From contig OZ241339.1 of the NCBI GenBank assembly GCA_965200235.1, forward strand, positions 1,550,001 through 1,614,000: DNA of 64,000 nucleotides, in the 5' to 3' direction. Within the stretch, counting starts at the first letter, position 1. Each line of letters opens with the position of its first letter. Made by a program: the position numbers and the translations under genes. The notes beneath the pieces are model-generated. The model had not been told where the DNA came from. It saw nothing but the letters and a program-made list of their open reading frames with translations, and ran no database searches. Shown here piece after piece: positions 1-19,457 of the stretch. The DNA is from Azotimanducus chitobiosivorans. GTDB taxonomy: Bacteria > Pseudomonadota > Gammaproteobacteria > Pseudomonadales > Azotimanducaceae.

Positions 1-1
1 A

Positions 2-295
2 CGCGAGAACATTGTCGCCATGTGGGAAGCGGCGATGGCGGGGTTGTCGCACGTCATCATGTGGGTGCATTCGGGCGTCATCGAGTCGGTCGAAGGCGAC
101 CAGGCGAGCGCACGCTGGTATCACCAGGAAACCTTGGACATCGCCGATGGCAGCCGCATGGTCGGCATGGGCGTCTATCGCGACAAACTGGTTCGAATCG
201 ACGCCAAGTGGCATTTCTCCGAGCGTCGCTATCACCTGCTCTACCTCGGCCCGCCAGACCTCTCCGGGAACTTCAATGCCTACCCTTCCAAGTAA
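2..295 (+). CDS. SnoaL-like / NTF2-family protein, C-terminal part
   Basis: This is the C-terminal 97 residues or so of a gene that begins before the window; the frame is open from base 2 to a TAA at 293-295. The tail has the look of SnoaL-like (nuclear transport factor 2 fold) proteins. A stretch of alternating strands carries a substrate-pocket histidine region (WVHSG), and it ends in a YRDKLVRIDAKWHF / ERRYHLLYLGP block typical of that family. SnoaL-like proteins include small hydratases, isomerases and many members of unknown role, so no reaction can be assigned. It ends 6 bases before dnaG on the same strand, so the two may be co-transcribed. The family call is fairly secure; the function is unknown. 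Confidence 0.6.
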   Translation, partial: RENIVAMWEAAMAGLSHVIMWVHSGVIESVEGDQASARWYHQETLDIADGSRMVGMGVYRDKLVRIDAKWHFSERRYHLLYLGPPDLSGNFNAYPSK

Positions 296-301
296 CCCGA
301 C

Positions 302-1993
302 GTGAGCGGCCGCATCCCCGAGGATTTCATTCGCTCACTGCTCGACCGGGCGGACATCGTCGAGTACATCGGCGCGCAGCTCAAGCTCAACAAGAAAGGC
401 AAGGACTATTGGGCCTGCTGCCCATTCCATCAGGAGAAGACACCTTCGTTCTCGGTGTCCAGCCAGCGGCAAGCCTATCACTGCTTTGGCTGCAAGGCCG
501 GAGGCAATGTGATTGGATTCATCATGGCGCGCGACAACGTCGGGTACGTTGAAGCCATCGAGACCCTCGCGGCACACTATGGTATGGATGTGCCGCGCGA
601 GGGCGGGGAACGGATACGCCCCGATCAAGGCATCTACGATATTCTTGCCGAAGCCGCCGCCTGCTTCGTCACTTGGCTTCAGGATGCAAAGAAAGGCGTT
701 GACGCGCGCGAGTATCTTGAACGCCGCCGCCTGAAGAAGGACACCGTGGAGCAATTCAGCCTCGGCTACGTGCCGGCAGGGTGGGACAATTTGCTGACGA
801 AGCTCGGCACCGACGAGGCGCGGCGCGAGCTGCTGCACAAGGCCGGCCTTGCACGCCGGCGCGATTCCGACAATGGACTCTACGATATGTTTCGCGGTCG
901 CCTCATGTTCCCCATCCGCGATGCGCGCGGGCGCATCATCGGCTTTGGCGGCCGCACGCTTCGAAGCGATGAACCCAAATACATCAACTCCCCGCAAACA
1001 CCTGTCTTCCATAAGGCGCGCGAGCTCTACGGACTCTTTGAAGCTCGGCAAGCGAGCCGACGCATCGAGTCATTCGTCCTTGTGGAAGGCTACACGGATG
1101 TCTTGGCACTCCATCAAGCGGGCATCAAGAACGGTGTCGCAACACTCGGCACCGCTGTCGGCGAAGCGCATTTTCGATCGCTGTTTCGCTATGCCGATGA
1201 GATCGCCTGCTGCTTCGATGGCGACACCGCAGGCCGCGCCGCAGCGCACGCTGCCATGCTGCAATCGATTCCGGCGCTTGCTGCGAACAAGCGCCTCAAA
1301 TTCGCCTTCCTGCCCGAAGGCGAGGACCCGGATAGTCTCGTATCCTCGCAAGGTGCCGAAGCCTTCACGAAGCGGCTGTCCACTGCTGGCCTCTTCTCCG
1401 AATACTTCTTTGAAGAAATGCGCACTGGTCTCGACCTCGCTACGCTTGAAGACAAGGCGCGCCTGAGGCAGCTCGCCGAACCGGAAATCGAGCGCTTGCC
1501 CATAACACCCCTGAAAGAGTTGATGCGAACGCAGCTCGCCGAACTGACTGGCAGTGCCTATGCCGCGCGCGCACCGGCAGTCAAGGCACAGCGCTACCCA
1601 CCTGACGACACACACACAGCCAAGCGAAACCGTACGATTCCATTAAGGCAGCACATGCTGTCCATCTTGATTCATTATCCTGCGTTTTTCGCGGGACTTG
1701 AGGAGGCCAGTCGCGAAGCGCTGATCGCAGAGAACGGCGATAGCTTATCGGCATTGGGCGACTATCTGAGCAAGAATGCATCCGCCGACGCCGCAACGAT
1801 TTACGGGTTCTTTCTTGGCACTGAGCACGAGCAGGCGATTCAGCAAGCAGCTGCAAAGCAGTTTGACATTGCCAGCCATCTGCTTGCCAACGAGCTCGCC
1901 GAAGGTGCGCAGAAGCTCGGCCGGTTACAGGCGCGGGAGCGCAGCCGGAAAGCGTTACGCTCGCGACTTAAAGGCGAGAGCGAAGCCCGCTAA
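302..1993 (+). CDS. dnaG: DNA primase DnaG
   Basis: Synthesises RNA primers for the replication fork together with the DnaB helicase. The 563-residue product is close to the usual length of about 580. The N-terminal CHC2 zinc-binding domain is visible: C40, H43, C61 and C64 lie in CPFHQEKTPSF and YHCFGC. The central Toprim domain follows, with its glutamate in VLVEGYTDVL near residue 261 and its DxD pair in CCFDGDTAGR near residue 303. The C-terminal third is the helical helicase-binding region, less conserved as expected. The start is GTG at 302. In many Proteobacteria dnaG sits directly upstream of rpoD in the macromolecular synthesis operon. Here rpoD is nearby but on the opposite strand with another gene between, and no rpsU is visible upstream. 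The stop codon overlaps that of the convergent neighbour. Confidence 0.97.
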   Translation: MSGRIPEDFIRSLLDRADIVEYIGAQLKLNKKGKDYWACCPFHQEKTPSFSVSSQRQAYHCFGCKAGGNVIGFIMARDNVGYVEAIETLAAHYGMDVPREGGERIRPDQGIYDILAEAAACFVTWLQDAKKGVDAREYLERRRLKKDTVEQFSLGYVPAGWDNLLTKLGTDEARRELLHKAGLARRRDSDNGLYDMFRGRLMFPIRDARGRIIGFGGRTLRSDEPKYINSPQTPVFHKARELYGLFEARQASRRIESFVLVEGYTDVLALHQAGIKNGVATLGTAVGEAHFRSLFRYADEIACCFDGDTAGRAAAHAAMLQSIPALAANKRLKFAFLPEGEDPDSLVSSQGAEAFTKRLSTAGLFSEYFFEEMRTGLDLATLEDKARLRQLAEPEIERLPITPLKELMRTQLAELTGSAYAARAPAVKAQRYPPDDTHTAKRNRTIPLRQHMLSILIHYPAFFAGLEEASREALIAENGDSLSALGDYLSKNASADAATIYGFFLGTEHEQAIQQAAAKQFDIASHLLANELAEGAQKLGRLQARERSRKALRSRLKGESEAR

Positions 1994-3048
1994 GCGACAG
2001 CAGGCTCCGTGTTGAGCCGTGCGCACTCGGCCGCAAACTCAATCGCTTCAGTATCGCCACTGATCGTAAGGCCGGTGACACCGCAATCTTCCCACCTTCG
2101 AAAACGCTTGACGATGCGTGCTTTTGGCCCGACCAGCGCACCCTGATCGACGAATTCGTCGGGCACTGCGGCAGCAGCCTCGTCCTTGCGCTTGGCGAGA
2201 TAGAGTTCTTGAACACGCTCGGCGGCGTCACTGAATCCACGCCGCACCATCATTTCTTTGTGAAAGTTAAGATTCTTGTGGCCCATGCCACCGACGTAGA
2301 GCGCGGTAACCGGCTTGAGCGTGGCGAGCGCTGTACGTACCGCATCCGCTGAATCTTTGGTGACGATCATCTGCGTGCCAGCTTGCGCTTCAAAGTCGCT
2401 GCGCGTCTTTCCAGCTTTCGCCAATCCTTCATCGATCCAGCGTTGATACAGATGCGCCGACTCAGGCACATAGCCCAACGGCAGCCAGCCATCGGCGATT
2501 TCAGCGGTAAGGCGAACGGTCGATTCCATGCCCGTGCCGAGCCATACCGGAATATCGGGATTCATGTGCAATATGGACTTCAAAGGCTTGCCCACGCCGC
2601 GCGCGCCTTCGCCAGCGAACGGCAAGCTGATCTCCCTGCCTTCGTGGGTCACTGGTTCCTCGCGCGCCCAGATCTTCTTCATGATTGAGACGTAGTCCTT
2701 GATACGATAGTACGGGCGTCCCCATGGCTGTCCATACCAGCCTTCGACGATCTGCGGACCTGACACGCCGACGCCACAAATGACCCTGCCCCCGCCCGCA
2801 AGCTGATCAAGCGTCGCAAACGCCATGGCAGCGTTTGCAGGCGTGCGCCCCGCGAGCTGAATGACAGCGGTGCCAAGTCGGATGCGCTCGGTGTGCGCCG
2901 CGATATAGGCGAGTGGCGTGATGGCGTCCGAGCCGTAGGCTTCGGCGGTCCACACAGAGTCGTAACCAAGACGCTCCGCACGCTTGATCTTCTCAAGCGG
3001 CAAAACCAGATTGGGACCTGAATAGCCAAGGTTGAGGCCGAGCTTCAC
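1990..3048 (-). CDS. LLM-class (luciferase-like, F420/flavin-dependent) oxidoreductase
   Basis: A 352-residue TIM-barrel oxidoreductase of the bacterial luciferase-like monooxygenase family. The N-terminal MKLGLNLGYSGPN strand matches family members annotated as LLM class F420-dependent oxidoreductases, as do YDSVWTAEAYGSDA near residue 30 and the RIRLGTAVIQLAGRTPA segment near 57. Further matches are GVGVSGPQIVEGWYG near 92 and IPVWLGTGM near 168. The cofactor (FMN or F420) and the substrate cannot be read from sequence. It starts 9 bases after the rpoD stop on the same strand, so it is probably transcribed with the housekeeping sigma gene, an unusual partner. Its stop overlaps the dnaG stop in a convergent arrangement. 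Confidence 0.85.
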   Translation of the reverse strand: MKLGLNLGYSGPNLVLPLEKIKRAERLGYDSVWTAEAYGSDAITPLAYIAAHTERIRLGTAVIQLAGRTPANAAMAFATLDQLAGGGRVICGVGVSGPQIVEGWYGQPWGRPYYRIKDYVSIMKKIWAREEPVTHEGREISLPFAGEGARGVGKPLKSILHMNPDIPVWLGTGMESTVRLTAEIADGWLPLGYVPESAHLYQRWIDEGLAKAGKTRSDFEAQAGTQMIVTKDSADAVRTALATLKPVTALYVGGMGHKNLNFHKEMMVRRGFSDAAERVQELYLAKRKDEAAAAVPDEFVDQGALVGPKARIVKRFRRWEDCGVTGLTISGDTEAIEFAAECARLNTEPAVA

Positions 3049-3057
3049 AGCGGAACT

Positions 3058-4880
<1,823 letters not shown>

Positions 4881-4893
<13 letters not shown>

Positions 4894-4950
4894 CAGGAGA
4901 TTTTACGCTATTGTGAGGGCGATGTTCAACATGAACCATGGCAAAAATCT
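4881..4950 (-). promoter_or_regulatory. 12-bp perfect inverted repeat spanning the rpoD TTG start
   Basis: AGATTTTTGCCA at 4881-4892 is exactly complementary to TGGCAAAAATCT at 4939-4950. If rpoD is transcribed from upstream of 4950, the leader could fold with the TTG start region buried in the 3' arm of a 12-bp stem with a loop of about 46 bases. This could modulate translation or merely favour the downstream GTG start. The complementarity is seen directly; the role is inferred. Confidence 0.4.
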
Positions 4951-4989
4951 CACAAGACGCTACGCGAACACCTACATAGCTTATGGGCG

Positions 4990-5262
4990 ATGTCGCAACG
5001 CGACTGCACTCGCTTTCGAAGAGAATTGGGGCTGGCCGTACAAACCAGACTGAACATGTCAATCAACTGCGCACCAAAGCATCAAGCCCGGCTGCGAGAG
5101 CCGTTCCCGGACGAAACCGCGACGCTCGCCAACTACAAGGAGCTGGCGAGCATGTACTGCGACTTCATCGCGTTCTTCGCAAAGTGGGGCTACCTCTGCG
5201 CCCTCAAAACCGCCCTGCGAATGGCTGAATCCCGGCTGCGAGCAAGGCGACCGCCGGATTAG
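4990..5262 (+). CDS. possible small protein in the rpoD-rpoC gap
   Basis: The 388-base gap between rpoD and rpoC holds one open frame of 90 codons on the plus strand, with ATG at 4990 and TAG at the foot of the rpoC hairpin. The product is basic with Cys and aromatic residues (NYKELASMYCDFIAFFAKWG), which suggests a helical segment. No recognised domain or clear ribosome binding site is visible. It could be a real small gene, a remnant, or chance. Nothing else was seen in this gap apart from the inverted repeats. Confidence 0.2.
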   Translation: MSQRDCTRFRRELGLAVQTRLNMSINCAPKHQARLREPFPDETATLANYKELASMYCDFIAFFAKWGYLCALKTALRMAESRLRARRPPD

Positions 5263-5281
5263 GGCGTGTTCACACTATGCC

Positions 5282-5285
<4 letters not shown>
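5259..5285 (-). terminator. hairpin at the end of rpoC
   Basis: TTAGGGC at 5259-5265 pairs perfectly with GCCCTAA at 5279-5285, leaving a 13-base loop. The 3' arm covers the rpoC stop codon. No long T-run follows on the minus strand, so it would be a weak intrinsic terminator or a transcript 3'-end stabiliser. Confidence 0.4.
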
Positions 5286-9697
<4,412 letters not shown>

Positions 9698-9763
9698 ATC
9701 GTCATGCCTCCGCTTGTCTTTTCGTACTTTGGTGTTCGCTTCGTGTTCACTTTTCAGGTCCGC

Positions 9764-13849
<4,086 letters not shown>

Positions 13850-14008
13850 GGGGAGCTCCTTCATTTGTTGCCTGTGTTCGTTGCCTGTGTTCACTATGTT
13901 GCCTAGCGCATTACTGAACTTTTATGGACTGAATCTGGATCGAATCTGGCTTGTCTTGCCTACATTGTCAGGCTTCACTGGGAGCGTAGCGCGGACATTG
14001 CAAAACGA

Positions 14009-14033
14009 CGCGCTTGGCGCGACGCCAAGCGCG
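14009..14033 (-). terminator. rplL-rpoB intergenic attenuator hairpin
   Basis: CGCGCTTGGCG at 14009-14019 pairs perfectly with CGCCAAGCGCG at 14023-14033 around a 3-base loop. On the minus strand the stem is followed by TCGTTTTGC, a short T-run. A partial terminator between rplL and rpoB is known in E. coli, where it sets the ribosomal protein to polymerase ratio. This hairpin sits in the same place and probably does the same. Confidence 0.6.
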
Positions 14034-14072
14034 AGGACGGAGCACTAGAGGCAAGCCTACAAGCAAGAGCGA

Positions 14073-14459
14073 TTACTTGAGTTCTACGCTGCCGCCTGCT
14101 TCTTCTATTTGCGCCTTGTAGGATTCGGCTTCTTCCTTGCTGACGCCTTCTTTCACGGCTTGCGGCGCGTCATCGACTACGGCCTTGGATTCTTTGAGTC
14201 CGAGGCCAGTGATCGCTCTCACCGCTTTGATGACATTGACTTTCTTGTCGCCTGCCGCGGTGAGAATCACGTCGAATGCGGTTTGCTCTTCGACCGGCGC
14301 CTCGCCGCTGGCATCGCCGGATGCAGCTGCGGCAGGCGCCGCAACCGCTGCGGCGGCGCTCACGCCAAAGCGCTCCTCCATCATCTTGACGAGCTCGACC
14401 ACGTCCATCACGCTCATCTCAGCGACGGCGTTCACAATATCGTCTTTGGACAAATCCAT
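14073..14459 (-). CDS. rplL: 50S ribosomal protein L7/L12
   Basis: Forms the stalk dimers that recruit translation factors. The 128-residue protein has the N-terminal dimerisation helix (NAVAEMSVMDVVELVKMMEE), an Ala-rich hinge near residues 38-60, and the C-terminal factor-binding domain (FDVILTAAGDKKVNVIKAVR then GLGLKESKAVVD). It lies 60 bases after rplJ in the ribosomal part of the cluster. The GC-rich hairpin downstream separates it from rpoB. Confidence 0.97.
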   Translation of the reverse strand: MDLSKDDIVNAVAEMSVMDVVELVKMMEERFGVSAAAAVAAPAAAASGDASGEAPVEEQTAFDVILTAAGDKKVNVIKAVRAITGLGLKESKAVVDDAPQAVKEGVSKEEAESYKAQIEEAGGSVELK

Positions 14460-14519
14460 TTCTTGTTCCTCTTGGGTGGTAATAGGTGTGGGTGTGAGGG
14501 TGTGTGCGCCTTGTACTGG

Positions 14520-15044
14520 CTACTCTTTGTTGGCCGTGGCATACGCGCTCAAGGCAAGCACGACTTTCTGCGGCACGGCAGACAAGGTTTGGGCAAGTTT
14601 CGCTATTGGCGCGTTGAGGACGCCTATCAACTGTGCGAGGGCTTGATCTCGTGTTGGCATGTTGGCGAGGCTTGAGAGTTCCTCGCCGGGCACGAGATGC
14701 CCGTCCACCGAGATAGCACGTACCGCCATCGACTCGTGCTCTTTGACGATATCCCGCATCAAGCGGGCAAGTGCACCCGCATCGTCACGAGTTGATGCGA
14801 GTAGGCTCGGACCTTTCAGGCTCACTTCGAGGCAGGCGTGAGGCGTATTCGAGAAAGCAAGCTTTGCGAGCCGGTTGGGCACGACTTTCAGTTCGATGTC
14901 TTGCGCGCGTGCGCGCACGCGCATGTCGGTCATGGCGGCTACATCAAGGCCGCGATAGTCGGCGAGCAGCAGCGCTGACGACTGGCTCGCCAAGGCGTGC
15001 ATATCCTCGACAAGCGCTTCCTTTCTCTCTCGTGTCATCGGCAT
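14520..15044 (-). CDS. rplJ: 50S ribosomal protein L10
   Basis: Anchors L7/L12 dimers at the base of the stalk and, in E. coli, represses its own operon through the mRNA leader. The 174-residue length is near the usual 165. The N-terminal RERKEALVEDMHALASQSSA segment and LLADYRGLDVAAMTDMR block are typical. So is the C-terminal helix IAKLAQTLSAVPQKVVLALS, which binds L7/L12. It lies between rplA and rplL. Confidence 0.97.
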   Translation of the reverse strand: MPMTRERKEALVEDMHALASQSSALLLADYRGLDVAAMTDMRVRARAQDIELKVVPNRLAKLAFSNTPHACLEVSLKGPSLLASTRDDAGALARLMRDIVKEHESMAVRAISVDGHLVPGEELSSLANMPTRDQALAQLIGVLNAPIAKLAQTLSAVPQKVVLALSAYATANKE

Positions 15045-15087
15045 GGGTGGCGTCCTTTTCGGTGTGTCTGTTTGCTAAGGCCGCGGG

Positions 15088-15807
15088 TCAGATCGAGAGG
15101 GTGGAGAGGTCGATGGCAAGGCCAGGACCAAACGTGCTCGACAGCGTCAGCTTCTTCAGGTAGATGCCTTTTGACGAGGCAGGCTTGACGCGCTTCAGGT
15201 CACTCAGCAGGGCTTCGATATTCTCCTGCACATGCACCGGCTCGAATCCGACTTTGCCGACGCAGCCGTGAACAATGCCGCCGCGGTCGGTGCGAAATTG
15301 AAGTTGCCCGGACTTGGCATCACGAACAGCACTCGCGACATCGTCGGTAACGGTGCCTGACTTCGGGTTCGGCATAAGTCCGCGGGGCCCAAGAATGCGC
15401 GCAAGCGGACTCACGGTTTTCATCGCGTCGCGGGCGGCAATGACGGTATCGAAGTCGAGTTCGCCGTCTTTCACGCGCTCTGCGAGCTCGTCGAGCCCGA
15501 CCACATCGGCGCCAGCTTCACGGGCCGCATCTGCCTGCTCATCGCTTGCGAACACCGCAACACGAATGGTCTTGCCATTGCCGTGCGGCAGCTTGGTGGC
15601 GCCGCGCACATTCTGGTCTGAGCGGCGCGGATTGACGCCGAGGTTGACCGACACGTCAAGCGACTCCGCGAACTGCTCGTCGTTGGCTTTATCCGGCGCT
15701 TTATCGGGCGTCACGGCCTTGATCAGGTCGAGCGCGTCTTCAACTGAATAGGCGCGCGTCGAATCAACAAGTTCACGAATTTTCTTTTGGCGCTTGCTAA
15801 GTTTCAT
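15088..15807 (-). CDS. rplA: 50S ribosomal protein L1
   Basis: Binds 23S rRNA at the mobile L1 stalk and can repress translation of the rplK-rplA message. The 239-residue protein shows the two-domain L1 pattern: KLSKRQKKIRELVDSTRAYS at the start, DQNVRGATKLPHGNGKTIRV in the centre, and GPRGLMPNPKSGTVTDDV near residue 130. It follows rplK by 74 bases. Confidence 0.97.
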   Translation of the reverse strand: MKLSKRQKKIRELVDSTRAYSVEDALDLIKAVTPDKAPDKANDEQFAESLDVSVNLGVNPRRSDQNVRGATKLPHGNGKTIRVAVFASDEQADAAREAGADVVGLDELAERVKDGELDFDTVIAARDAMKTVSPLARILGPRGLMPNPKSGTVTDDVASAVRDAKSGQLQFRTDRGGIVHGCVGKVGFEPVHVQENIEALLSDLKRVKPASSKGIYLKKLTLSSTFGPGLAIDLSTLSI

Positions 15808-15881
15808 GAAAGTAGCCTGTTGGTTGTGTGGCTTGAGTCGCTTGCGGGATTGTGATCAGTGGTGGTTGCCGGAATCCGAGG

Positions 15882-16313
15882 TCAAGCGTCCACACTCACT
15901 TCAATACCCATGCTGCGAGCGGTGCCCGCGATGGTATTGAACGCTGCCTCGGTACTTGCCGCATTCAAATCGTCCTTTTTGAGCGCGACAATTTCTTCGA
16001 TCTGTGCCCGGCTGACCGTGCCGACCTTATCGGTGTTAGGCGTCGGCGAGCCTTTGTCGATGCCCGCCGCCTTGCGCAGCAAAAAGGCAGCCGGAGGTGA
16101 CTTGACGACAAAATCGAACTTCCGGTCTGCATACGCCGAAATGATCACTGGCACGGGCATGCCCTTCTCAAGGTGTCCGGTGGCGGCATTGAAGCGGGTG
16201 CAGAAGTCTTGAATATTGAGGCCGTGCTGGCCAAGTGCCGGGCCAATTGGCGGGGCAGGATTGGCAGCCCCCGCGGGCACTTGCAGTTTGATGTATGCGC
16301 TTACGTCAGCCAC
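15882..16313 (-). CDS. rplK: 50S ribosomal protein L11
   Basis: Binds the GTPase-associated centre of 23S rRNA and is needed for stringent-response sensing by RelA. The 143-residue protein has the proline-rich N-terminal domain (KLQVPAGAANPAPPIGPALG) and the C-terminal RNA-binding domain ending in ARSMGIEV. It sits between nusG and rplA in the usual order. Confidence 0.97.
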   Translation of the reverse strand: MADVSAYIKLQVPAGAANPAPPIGPALGQHGLNIQDFCTRFNAATGHLEKGMPVPVIISAYADRKFDFVVKSPPAAFLLRKAAGIDKGSPTPNTDKVGTVSRAQIEEIVALKKDDLNAASTEAAFNTIAGTARSMGIEVSVDA

Positions 16314-16354
16314 GTTACGTTCTCCTTGCAGGTTCGCACATCATAGAGACGCAC

Positions 16355-16933
16355 TTAGCCTTTCTCCACTTGCGTAAATTCAAGCTCGACCGGTGTCGAG
16401 CGCCCAAAAATAGTCACGGCGACTTTGAGCTTGCTGTTTTCATAGTCGACCGTCTCGACCACACCACTGAAGTCGTTGAACGGACCTTCGGTGACGCGCA
16501 CAATCTCGCCGGGTTCATAAATGATTTTCGGCCTCGCCTTGTCACCGCGGCCAGCTTCGACACCGGCCAAAATCGATTCTGCTTCAGCGGGCGTCAGCGG
16601 CGTCGGGTCGTCGGCTTTGCCGCCGATAAAACCAAGTACCTTTGGCGTGTCCTTGACGAGGTGCCACGTGTGGTCGTTCAGACGCATTTCCACAAGCACA
16701 TAGCCTGGAAAGAACTTGCGCTCGCTGCGGCGCTTCTGACCGCCTCGCATCTCCACCACTTCCTCAATCGGCACCAGCACGTCTCCAAAGCAATCGGCAA
16801 TCGCCGATTCGCGAATACGATCATCAAGCGCTCGCTTGACCGCCTTTTCATAGCCGGAATAGGCTTGCACGACATACCAGCGCTTGGGTTTTGCGTCGGC
16901 CGCAGGTTCGATTGTCGCTGTGTTGTTATCCAT
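16355..16933 (-). CDS. nusG: transcription termination/antitermination factor NusG
   Basis: Binds RNA polymerase and links it to Rho or the ribosome. The NGN domain opens with KRWYVVQAYSGYEKAVKRAL and contains RKFFPGYVLVEM. The C-terminal KOW domain has GEIVRVTEGPFNDFSGVVE and FGRSTPVELEF. The ATG at 16933 is used here; an in-frame GTG three codons upstream is possible. An N-terminal extension of about 17 residues before the NGN domain is a little longer than in E. coli. It starts about 15 bases after secE. Confidence 0.96.
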   Translation of the reverse strand: MDNNTATIEPAADAKPKRWYVVQAYSGYEKAVKRALDDRIRESAIADCFGDVLVPIEEVVEMRGGQKRRSERKFFPGYVLVEMRLNDHTWHLVKDTPKVLGFIGGKADDPTPLTPAEAESILAGVEAGRGDKARPKIIYEPGEIVRVTEGPFNDFSGVVETVDYENSKLKVAVTIFGRSTPVELEFTQVEKG

Positions 16934-16948
16934 GGAGCTCACTCACAC

Positions 16949-17311
16949 CTAGCCGATGACGGACGATACCAGCCAACTTAATAGAGAATCCAGCCCCCAC
17001 AAGATGATCGCAAACACAATGACGAGCAGGATGACAATAAAGGTTGTCTGCGTCGTCTCTTGACGCGTTGGCCACACGACACGTCGAATCTCTGTGCGCG
17101 CCTCCTTGAGAAGAGAGATAATCGCCGCACCCTTCTCGGTTTGCGATGCGACGCCGAGGGCAACCACCGCGAGCGCAATAATGGCAAGCACGCGGTACAG
17201 CAGTGACTGCTCGCCCAAATACCAATTGCCAAATATGGCTGCGGCGGCGATCGCGAGTACGACAAACCACTTTAGCCAGTCGAGGCTCGATGTGCGCATC
17301 GGCGTGTTCAT
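16949..17311 (-). CDS. secE: preprotein translocase subunit SecE
   Basis: Clamps SecY in the inner-membrane protein-export channel. From ATG at 17311 the product is 120 residues. Two membrane segments lie near the N-terminus (WFVVLAIAAAAIFGNWYLG and LLYRVLAIIALAVVALGVA). The conserved SecE core then has KEARTEIRRVVWPTRQETTQ followed by the last membrane helix. Three helices is the gammaproteobacterial form. The longest open frame starts inside the tRNA-Trp gene and was rejected. Confidence 0.95.
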   Translation of the reverse strand: MNTPMRTSSLDWLKWFVVLAIAAAAIFGNWYLGEQSLLYRVLAIIALAVVALGVASQTEKGAAIISLLKEARTEIRRVVWPTRQETTQTTFIVILLVIVFAIILWGLDSLLSWLVSSVIG

Positions 17312-17392
17312 TTCGAAATCTAATTGCGTCTTCTTTCTTTGCGTTTTCTGCGGTTCGTCTGCGATGGCAAATGTGCTTCTTACAGCGCGAAA

Positions 17393-17468
17393 TGGCAGGT
17401 CAGGAGGGGATCGAACCCCCAACCTGCGGTTTTGGAGACCGCTGCTCTACCAATTGAGCTACTGACCC
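17393..17468 (-). tRNA. tRNA-Trp (anticodon CCA)
   Basis: Read on the minus strand it folds as a 76-base cloverleaf. The acceptor stem is GGGTCAG/CTGACCT with a G-U first pair. The D arm has AGCTC and GAGC, the anticodon loop is CTCCAAA, and the T arm GGGGG-TTCGATC-CCCTC carries the TTCGA box. The 3' CCA is encoded. It lies between tuf and secE, its usual place in this operon type. Confidence 0.97.
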
Positions 17469-17507
17469 GTCGCTATGAAACCTGCGTTTTCTTGATGCTC
17501 GCTCCAC

Positions 17508-18698
<1,191 letters not shown>

Positions 18699-18828
18699 GA
18701 TGCCTTTGATCTCCCTTCTGTGATGTCTTTGTGATGGCTAGGACAGTGGTGTGTGGATGTGTTTGAGGCTGCTTCAAGCGTCCACGACTAGAGACTAGTC
18801 GCTGCCCGCAAGGCGCCGCCCCGGCCCT

Positions 18829-18904
18829 TGGTGCTCACAACCGGATTTGAACCGGTGGCCTCTTCCTTACCAAGGAAGTGCTCTACCGACTGAGCTATGT
18901 GAGC
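18829..18904 (-). tRNA. tRNA-Thr (anticodon GGT)
   Basis: On the minus strand the acceptor stem is GCTCACA/TGTGAGC with discriminator A and an encoded CCA. The anticodon arm CTTCC-TTGGTAA-GGAAG gives anticodon GGT. The T loop TTCAAAT is standard. It belongs to the Tyr-Gly-Thr tRNA set leading into tuf. Confidence 0.97.
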
Positions 18905-18982
18905 GATTGTCGTCTTTCTCCTTTCTTGCCGCTGGTGCCGGTACCTGCCAGTGCTGCGGCCGTCTCCAAGCAGCCCGCGCGG

Positions 18983-19053
18983 AGCGGGTAGCGGGAATCG
19001 AACCCGCATTATCAGCTTGGAAGGCTGAAGTTCTACCATTGAACTATACCCGC
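18983..19053 (-). tRNA. tRNA-Gly (anticodon TCC), 3' CCA not encoded
   Basis: The acceptor stem is GCGGGTA/TACCCGC and the anticodon arm TCAGC-CTTCCAA-GCTGA gives anticodon TCC. The T arm contains TTCGATT. After the discriminator T the genomic bases are CCG rather than CCA. The 3' end would therefore have to be completed by the CCA-adding enzyme, while its three tRNA neighbours all encode CCA. Confidence 0.95.
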
Positions 19054-19171
19054 CTGCACCCGCCGAAATCGCCTGTCAACACTTCCACGAAAGGAAACGT
19101 CAAGTGACCAAACTTGAAATTTCCTTTCGTCAGTTCTGCCAGCACAACTATCTTGATGATCCCGCGACGCA

Positions 19172-19256
19172 TGGTGCAGGGGGTAGGATTCGAACCTACG
19201 AAGGCTGTGCCGTCAGATTTACAGTCTGATCCCTTTGGCCGCTCGGGAACCCCTGC
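19172..19256 (-). tRNA. tRNA-Tyr (anticodon GTA)
   Basis: An 85-base class II tRNA with a long variable arm. The acceptor stem is GCAGGGG/CCCCTGC with discriminator A and an encoded CCA. The anticodon arm CAGACTGTAAATCTG gives GTA. It is the first gene of the tRNA-tuf transcript, just after a strong promoter. Confidence 0.96.
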
Positions 19257-19271
19257 AAGCAAAAGAGGCGA

Positions 19272-19301
19272 ATTATCTCGCTTCGCGATGTGGGGTGTCA
19301 A
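19272..19301 (-). promoter_or_regulatory. sigma-70 promoter of the tRNA-tuf operon
   Basis: On the minus strand TTGACA (19296-19301) is followed after 18 bases by GATAAT (19272-19277), then a GC-rich TCGCC. The -35 is a perfect match and the -10 matches at five of six positions. The GC-rich discriminator is typical of stringently controlled stable-RNA promoters. It sits about 15 bases before tRNA-Tyr. Confidence 0.8.
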
Positions 19302-19457
19302 GCAGAAGTTGTGGGGCGTTGCCGACATCATATTGCTCGTGACTGTTCGAGTTCTGCTGCGGCAGTTCAATCAGATGATCATGGATAACGAAATGGATGG
19401 TGGACGAGGGATGGGGCACTCGTCGAATATAGGCGACACAAAGATCGACTAAAGATC

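Noticed and set aside
13850..13894. Longer rpoB start at 13894
   Set aside because: The ATG at 13849 has AGGAG at the right distance and the usual MTLSLAEKKR start.
17312..17422. Longer secE start
   Set aside because: It would begin inside tRNA-Trp; the ATG at 17311 gives the standard N-terminus.
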